Shown: one piece after another, positions 32,401-38,542 of the stretch
Layout of the letters: each line of letters starts with the position of its first letter
Numbering within the stretch: position 1 is the first letter of the stretch
Assembly (NCBI GenBank): GCA_009602725.1
Contig: WELB01000001.1
Coordinates: 1,074,860-1,113,401, forward strand
DNA length: 38,542 bases
Direction of reading: 5' to 3'
DNA from: Spirogloea muscicola
Lineage: Eukaryota > Streptophyta > Zygnematophyceae > Spirogloeales > Spirogloeaceae
Translations under genes and position numbers: made by a program
The notes under the pieces: generated by a model
Databases searched by the model: none
What the model was told of the DNA's origin: nothing
Seen by the model: only the letters and a program-made list of their open reading frames with translations

Positions 32401-34073
32401 CTGACACAGAAGAGCAGACAGGCGAGCTGCTTACAGAGTGCATAAATGCAGTGAGGCTCTCCTTGGCGTCCAGCTACCCAGCTATGTCAGAGTCTCCTAC
32501 CCTTGCCGAAGGCTTCTTGAACAGATTCCCAGCCTTGAATACGCTGAGTGGACATTGCATACTGTCAGCTGGTATTCCTCTCCCTGTGTTCATGTGCCTG
32601 TCTCCTGCTCAACAAGCTGCTGCAGTGAGCCAGTTCAAGGTGTCGAAGCGTGCGCTGGATCTATATCGGATGCAGTGCCAGCAGACTGTGGACGTCGGTA
32701 GCAGCAGCGTGCAATGGGACGCAACAGGTACTACGTACGGTCAAGGCCATGTTCCTGGAGGCCGAGAGCAGGTCAGCCATACCAGACAGGAAGTACATTG
32801 GCGGAGACCAGAAGAAGGCTTGCAAGAGCGGTACAGCTGCGATGGCAGCGGTGTGCGTAGGCTCAACAGACGTTCGTCAGGTGCTCTGGAGAAAGTCATC
32901 AACAGAGAAAGAGTTCCTTGTCCACAATCACATACAAGGGATGAGCTTGAAGACAAGGACACAGCAATGCATATGTCCCCAGAATATTTTGACACGGATA
33001 CTGGACTAGAAATTGAGCAGACTCAGGACATGTCCATGAAGGGAGCCCTCCGGCAGTGGCTAGCTTCTAGAAAGCAAGGGCTCCAGCAGACTCGCACCAG
33101 AAAAGCCCGGCTCATGTCAAAGGTACAGCCCACGAATATTGAGGTAAAATTGGCTCCTTCACGGAGGCGGTGGCTTGAGGAAGATTGTCATATTGGTGCA
33201 GTGCAGGACCCCTTCTTTGACCAGACTGCAGATGACGGGCACGACTCTACTTTCAGCCCAAGCGAAAACTCTCAGAGGAGTCCACTTGACAGCCTGGGTG
33301 TCACATCTGTAGATGATGCTCTCAAGAGCTGGATCGCTGCCAGGAGGACCGATTGTAAGGTTCAAAAGCAGGTATCAAAGAGGCATAGGCATAGTGCTAT
33401 TCCTGCTCTGCAGCGAAGGGTCCAACAGAGGCTGGAAATGTCTGCAGCTAAATCAGGACTGGCAGATGTTGACATCTACCAGCTACGCGCAGAGCGATCA
33501 TCTGAGAATGGTATGCTTCACGCCTTCAGCTTTTTGAGCACAGTATGCTGTTCCATAGGGAGCCTTACATGTGGATGCCGTTTATAATGCAGGGAGGCAA
33601 CCGAAGCTCCCAGAGTTTGAACAGTGGCGGCACAATGCCCTGCACACGGTCTGGGAGGACAGCAACTCAAAAATTACCCAACAAAGACGCTCTGGATCAA
33701 GCTCCACTAGCTCAGATTCTTGGCAGGATCTCCAATCATGGACCCCACTGGACAAGCGAGCCAAGCAGGTAGGTGCATCCTCGCACTGTTGCCCAGTGGT
33801 CAAGGAGCCACTTGGCTGCAATGTAATTGCAACAAAAGACTGCTACATGTGCGTACCACATAAGCAGCAAGACTGCGAGGATGTCATTGTGGATGACAAT
33901 GATTGAGGATGCTCTCTATCACTGTTGCACAACTTAGCAACAATGTGTTGTACATGGCGCAGGAACTCGGATTTGATAGAAGGGGTAAGAAGGGCCAGCA
34001 GAGCAAGCTAGTATGGACAGAACCCCAGTACATGCCCCAGAACCCGCTTGGTGACTTTAAGCTTGACCTATGA
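29496..34073 (+). CDS. SHOC1: SHOC1/ZIP2-like meiotic crossover protein (6 exons, 5' end uncertain)
   Basis: SHOC1 (ZIP2 in yeast) is a ZMM protein, an XPF-like nuclease homologue that has lost its active site and, with PTD/SPO16, stabilises crossover intermediates at meiosis. Exons: 29496-31276, 31457-31865, 31957-32145, 32298-33510, 33593-33768, 33963-34073; all in phase, 1,292 codons plus TGA at 34071. Matches to plant SHOC1, in order: AVADCLLLPEAY, FSTVVLYASEAS, a hydrophobic ILVVNIS strand, QVIERELLLPLDIILSP, ISCAYDLVILVFEGG, LDDLYAAALGLDIQLQCFLS, and a helix-hairpin-helix-like SPTLAEGFLNRFPALNTLSG followed by HCIL. The C-terminus (KKGQQSKLVWTE) also resembles plant members. The nuclease ERK motif of active XPF is not seen. 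ATG 29523 is the first in-frame Met, but an acceptor-like TTTGCAG before 29496 suggests an upstream exon I could not find. The N-terminal ~250 residues are divergent. Confidence 0.88.
33030..33350 (+). other. Duplicated motif in the SHOC1 C-terminal tail
   Basis: Two short blocks, KGALRQWLASRKQG (from about 33039) and DDALKSWIAARRTD (from about 33312), share AL(R/K).W(L/I)A(S/A)R(K/R) within an otherwise low-complexity, charged C-terminal tail of roughly 400 residues beyond the helix-hairpin-helix. Their recurrence suggests a docking peptide or amphipathic helix used twice. Function is inference only. Confidence 0.45.
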
Positions 34074-34588
34074 GTCCCACAGTAAGCTGTACATTGAGGC
34101 TACCAAGCTTTATGCCTGACAGCCTGCCACCAGTTGGCACTGCAGCTATTAAGAGGTGCCACGCCATTACCCATGTACTATCATGAGTGGAGTACTTCTT
34201 GTATGCTCACTTGCCCTTTGGTATTCATCTGTTGCATTGGCTGAAGTGCAGTCCTATGCACTTCAGACATCGCTCCATCGACTTCCATGGTGTGATAGCA
34301 TCGGGGAGATAGACACCCAACATGTGCTGGCTGCCACCTTGCAAGTGACAAGTGCTGCTGCTGCATAGAGCAAATTGTCATGGCTCTCTAGAGCTCATAT
34401 ATGATGAACCACTGCAAATAATTACAACGCCTGTACACTATCATTGGTGACATTGGAGGGCCAGAGGCCTCTAGGCCATCGAGCCCATGACAAGGTCGCC
34501 ATGATTGCAACACACATGATGCCCACCGCCAACAGCCATGTCATGCTGACTCCAACTCGGGCAGAAGAAAGGGCTCGCTAGCCAGTTA
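34074..34588. other. Intergenic stretch between two convergent genes
   Basis: 3' flanks of SHOC1 (+) and the kinase gene (-). Apart from a small palindrome (GGCCAGAGGCCTCTAGGCC, about 34458-34476) I see nothing in it. Confidence 0.6.
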
Positions 34589-37500
34589 TTACTCGATAAC
34601 TGTTCGATGGTATCCTCGCTCTTGCACGAGGCTGTCTAAATAGCTGAGCACCTGTTGACAGCACATGCATGGTGTTAGTGACTATCCACATGGCTTCTCC
34701 ATTGCCTGCAATCGGCCTTTGGCAAGCAGCAGGCTTCGGTGGGATTTTCAGCAAGAGACCGTATCTGACCACAGCACATGCATGCTTGGAACACGCAATA
34801 ACTGCTCTAATTGACGGTACATTGGAAAAGGAAAACAGTGGCAATCTAGAGCAGTGGGAAGAAGTGGGAGAGGGATGTTCATGAGCTCACCAAGTCCCGC
34901 CGCTGCATGAGCAGGTCCAACTCCTCCAGGGTGAGTACGTCCTTGAACTTGGCCAAGAGGGTCGGAAGGTCCAGGAACCGCAGGCGTAGGTACGTCTTGG
35001 CTGACACGCACCTCACGGGCCCCGTCTGGAAGGCATTCTCATGCTCCATTGTGACCACTGCCTCCTGTTGTCATATGAGACGTTTTCAGGAGTGGCAATA
35101 CATGCTCAGTCTGTATTGTATGGAAAACAGAGAGCTCATTGAGTAGCTCTTTCCTGCCAAAGCAGATGGAGCTTGGTCTAATTGGCCAAACTGGCCCGCG
35201 CCACAGGAGATCACTAACAGGAAAACTTGGAAGGAAGGAAGGAAGCGCGAAAGAAGTATAGATCAAGAAGTCAAGACGAAGTGGGGCTGCAAGTCAAGCT
35301 GGACCTTGCGGAAGCCTGCCGCGTGGTCTATGAGGAGGGGCCGCATCCTGCTGTCGCTCCAGTGCTCGCCAAAGAGGAAGTGACCATGGTGGCGGTCCGA
35401 GTTGTTCAGCAGCACGTCCAATATACGCGTGTCGCTGAGCATCGTAGCCACTGGTACGCCCCAGTTGGCGGCCGCCACCTTCCTCAGCGGCTTGCTGTTT
35501 GGGACGTAGTAGATGAACGCGCCCTCCTTAAAGTGCTTGTAGTCCACCTCCACGCCGCCTCGACGATACGCTACCTGCTAGCAACGATCTCCACAACCAT
35601 CAGGCCTGCACAATGTGCTGCAAGATGTGAAGGTGGATGGCCTTCTGGAGTGGGGCATCAGCAGTAGAGGCAGAAGCAGGCTTGAGTGGTCTGCCTGCAC
35701 CCTTACATAACACATGGAAACATTGCAAGCAGTACAACGATATTTGAGTGCAAACTGGTGAAGCAAACACAATAAACATTTTGACGCTAATGTTTATGCC
35801 AGCTTCTGCCCTTGAAGGCTTCACTTTGAAGAACAACCCACAGCTTCAAGGTCATTAGGAGGAGGAGATAAGGGGAAATCTCAACCGGGGGTATGTAGTC
35901 CATGCCCAGGAGGAGGTTAAGCTCATACGCCACCCACTCCATTGGGGCGCGATGCCAGCCCTCGGCGTCCCCTTCAACCTTCGGCTTAAAGACGGCTCCA
36001 ATCTGCAGGTACTTGGACAGGCATGCAGTCAGCAGTAACGAGGGCGACGACACCGCAGGCTGCTCGCTTGTCCGCCCTGTTGAGAGGGTGTTTGGTGCAA
36101 ATTGGGTGCAGAGGATGAGCAAAGTGGTCAACACATGCTGCAAGGGCTCGTCAGTGAGCAACAGCATTATCAAGATGTACATAAGTGAGATAGTCATTAG
36201 CCAAGCCTGTCATTTCAGATGGCTACAACAATCCGACCTCAGCATTTGTCAGCGGCTCCTGAAGCTGGACAATATAGCTCTCATGGCCAAAGTCGGACTC
36301 GGTTGCCCGGCAATCCACCACGCGGCCGCTCGTCAAAAGCTCCCGGATGGCCATATGCTTGCCGTGCACAACAGGGTCATCCTCCGTGGACCTCTGCAAC
36401 CGCAATTTCGAAGCAAATATTACTACAGATAAGAGAAGGCAACCCCAGAGCCTGTGAAGACACTACTTCAAAGATGCTATGATATATGCGGACCATATTC
36501 GCAGCTGGAGCATGTCGCCTAGTCGCCCCGGGTCCCCGTGCTTAAGGAGGACCTGACTCTAGCAAGCGCTGTGCTGACCTTGAATTGGTTGCGCTTGAGC
36601 TCTAGGGCGGAGTTGGAAAGCGTCTGGACGGCCAGCGCAATGTAGTCGTCCGCATCCAGAGCTGCGGCAGCGCCCCGATGTGACTAAGCATTGCAGCTCA
36701 TTCTGGTCAGGATGTCGCATCTGATGCTAGCATCACAGGCTTCATAAGCTTCTCTAAGTACGCAGATGTTCACTTCAGAGCACCTGTTGCAGAAGCATCC
36801 CCTGTGCAGCGCACGGTCGTCTCCATGCTCACAATGGCCGCCGTCGTAGTGCCGGGGGGGCCGCTCTGCTCACTCAGCCAGCACCATGAGACTGCTGCTG
36901 TGCAAAGAACCGGCGCTCAGCATGGACCGCAGCCCGCATCACGGTACTTGCTGTCCTATGAAAAGATTTTCTGGCTTGCCTTGCGGATGGTGGTCTTGGT
37001 GCAGGCGAGTGCACCGGGGTGCGTGACAGCGCACTCCAGGATCTCCGGGAAGACGACAGCATCGACAACCGCCGCGTCCAGTAGCTCCGTCACGACTTCC
37101 TCTGCACGGTGCTGCGGCTCCACTGCACTGCCTACGGCCAGGACCTCTGTAGCAGCGCCGCTGTCGCAGTCGCCGCCGGCCAGGTCCTCATCCAGCAGGT
37201 CCAGCCGCTGCTCAAGCCACTGGCAGCAGCAAGATGCAATCAAGGAATAGGGATTTGCATCAGAGAATATAATACCATGGTGCAAGACATCACCTGCTGG
37301 ACAGGCTTTTTACATTTGTAGCCTGCGGCCATCAAGGAGGCGCTTGCCATTCCATTGATCTACACATAAGGTCACAAGACGGACTTCACAAGCTAACAAC
37401 GAGTAATAAGCCGCGTGACATGAATGTGGGTCAGAAAGCACCCGGGGCTGCCTTCAGTGACAGGCACTGGTAAGATCCCACTACACTGACCCTAACCCAA

Positions 37501-38542
37501 AATTCCAAACCCTCAATCCCAAAACCTAAAGCCCTGTGACAGCATACCATGTGGTCATTGTCCTCCGCAGGGGCTTCGTCAGGTCGACCTTCGCTCAGCA
37601 GCGGCGGGGCCTTGTTCTGCAGGCCCTCGACGGCGGCGGCGGCCTTTGCGGCCACGGCAGCCTGCAGCTCTCTGTCCAGCTCGCGGATGCTCGCCCGCAG
37701 CCGCTCCGCCTCGGCGCGGAGCTCCTCGGCGCGCCGCTCCTCGGCGCGCCGCGCCTCCGCCGCGCGCCGCAGCTCCTTGCTGCACCGCAGCTCCTCTGCC
37801 TGGCGCAGCCTCGCCAGCTTGGTCAGCTTCGCCACCTCCAGCCGCGAGTCCTGGATCCTGCGATCGACGCCTCCAGCGACCGACTCAGAGACTGAAGCCG
37901 CAGTGCTCGCAGTGAGCATCGCAGGCCGCCATGGCCGCCTCGACAAGTCGCTGTCTCATCTCACATCTAAACCCTAACCCTTAAATCCTAATACCATAAA
38001 CCTTCCCTAAACCCCACTCCTAAATCCTAAATGTCATCCCTTGTAAATCCTAAACCCTTAAATATCTAACCCTGATCCCTCAAACACCAATACTCCAAAC
38101 CCGGAATCTTAAACCGGCGGTTAGAAACACATAGCTCTTGCCGCGCGCACTGCACGGCCACCATTGCCGTCGCGCCAACGACCGTCGGCGGCGCTCGGGC
38201 GGCGGCTCGGAGCTCACCGGTGCCCCAGCGCAGAGACCGTCTCCCGCAGCGTCTGCAGCATGGCGCTGTTCTGCCGCTCCACCACCGCCAGGCCCTCGGC
38301 GATGCGCTCCATGTCAACGTCTCCCAGGAAGTCCCGCGCCGGCTCCGCCTGCGGCGGCGACGCCGGGGCCGCGCCGCCGTCGCCGTCTGGCACGGCGGAC
38401 GCGGGCATGTCCAGGGTGCTGCTGCCGACCCACGGCAGCTGGCCAGCGAGGCTGCCGAGCTTCCGGCGGATCGAGCCGTTGGCCCGCTGCTGCTGCGGCG
38501 GCAGCGGCGGCGGCGGCGGCGGAGTTGGCGGCGTGGCTGCGG
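34589..38542 (-). CDS. FAM20C-like atypical protein kinase, N-terminus outside the window (10 exons seen)
   Basis: Exons in coding order: 38542-38218 (runs off the edge), 37950-37548, 37219-36980, 36865-36784, 36661-36579, 36393-36238, 36002-35886, 35574-35305, 35064-34891, 34651-34589 (TAA). All junctions keep phase. The first part is proline-rich (PPPPPLPP) and then an Ala/Glu/Arg-rich coiled coil (about 37880-37600). The catalytic part follows FAM20-type kinases: IGAVFKPK with the probable ATP-binding Lys; E.VAYELNLLLGMDYIPPVAYR, like the E..A..L..ILG...VPPV.GR of FAM20C; NNSDRHHGHF with the probable catalytic Asp; and LLIDHAAGFRK with the metal-binding Asp. FAM20C phosphorylates secreted proteins in the Golgi; whether this protein enters the secretory pathway cannot be judged without its N-terminus. 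PI4K-like kinases share the weak D(R)...D signature and are the main alternative. The intron after exon 3 has a GC donor (AAG/GCAAGC, 36979). Confidence 0.8.
37486..37531. repeat. Degenerate telomere-like repeats in an intron
   Basis: ACCCTAACCC, AAACCCTCAATCCC and AAAACCTAAAGCCC form imperfect CCCTAAA units, the complement of the plant-type TTTAGGG telomere repeat. They lie in the 37220-37547 intron of the kinase gene, close to its donor. Confidence 0.7.
37967..38075. repeat. Second block of degenerate telomere-like repeats in an intron
   Basis: TAAACCCTAACCCTTAAATC and following TAAACC, CCTAAACCCC, CCTAAATCC, CCTAAACCC and CTAACCC units across about 110 bases. They fill much of the 37951-38217 intron of the kinase gene, again next to the donor of the following exon in transcript direction. 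Units vary in length, so these are old or intron-type repeats, not a fresh telomere insertion. Confidence 0.75.
38492..38525. repeat. CGG/CAG triplet tract coding for Pro/Gln-rich segment
   Basis: CGGCGGCAGCGGCGGCGGCG and adjoining triplets on the + strand encode PPPPPLPPQQQ on the minus strand in the first visible kinase exon. A triplet microsatellite within coding sequence, likely variable in length between strains. Confidence 0.65.

Noticed and set aside
37536-37977. Plus-strand frames of 119-142 codons opposite the coiled coil
   Set aside because: They are the complement of the Ala/Glu/Arg coiled-coil exon of the kinase gene; serine- and arginine-rich readings follow from codon bias.

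Overview
This is eukaryotic nuclear DNA from a green-lineage organism, most likely a green alga; a trebouxiophyte-like chlorophyte is plausible but unproven. The reasons: genes are cut into many short exons by GT-AG introns; the proteins resemble land-plant orthologues (DNA polymerase epsilon, the meiotic protein SHOC1/ZIP2, a DUF1685 protein, a plant-type nucleotidylyltransferase); and two introns hold degenerate CCCTAAA repeats, the plant-type telomere unit. I saw no bacterial, organellar, rRNA, tRNA or CRISPR feature.

Layout. 1-330 is CCG-rich. About 590-16506 (+) is the complete gene for the catalytic subunit of DNA polymerase epsilon, rebuilt here as 51 exons that join in one frame (about 2,226 codons). 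16507-17970 is non-coding, with a palindrome just behind the gene. 17971-20696 (-) is a DUF1685 gene whose GC-rich upstream flank reaches about 21080. 21168-23370 is a mosaic of repeats: a ~180-bp repeat in several copies, a recurring GGGCTGG...CCAGCCC hairpin, an element with 41-bp terminal inverted repeats, and tails of an unknown ORF. 23546-23830 (+) is a possible small F-box ORF. 23915-27455 (-) is a nucleotidylyltransferase fused to a CinA-like N-terminal region (12 exons, about 391 aa). 27456-29495 lies between two divergent genes and carries a near-perfect inverted repeat with 365-bp arms. About 29496-34073 (+) is a SHOC1/ZIP2-like gene. 34589 to the right edge (-) is the 3' part of a FAM20C-like kinase gene (10 exons seen).

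How they work together. The genes do not form a pathway. Two act on chromosomes (replicative polymerase; meiotic crossover factor); the others look metabolic, secretory or unknown. The most interesting undescribed signal is the repeat system. Three separate loci carry 36-codon ORF ends of exactly equal length with protein-level conservation (H..AGRA.AA ... SDL..LTR.Y-stop), associated with a shared hairpin/CTATGGGCG module. They look like 5'-truncated copies of an unrecognised transposable element, probably a retroelement. One copy forms both arms of the inverted repeat.

Exon limits were placed by hand from splice sites, reading phase and remembered family sequences. They have not been checked against transcripts.
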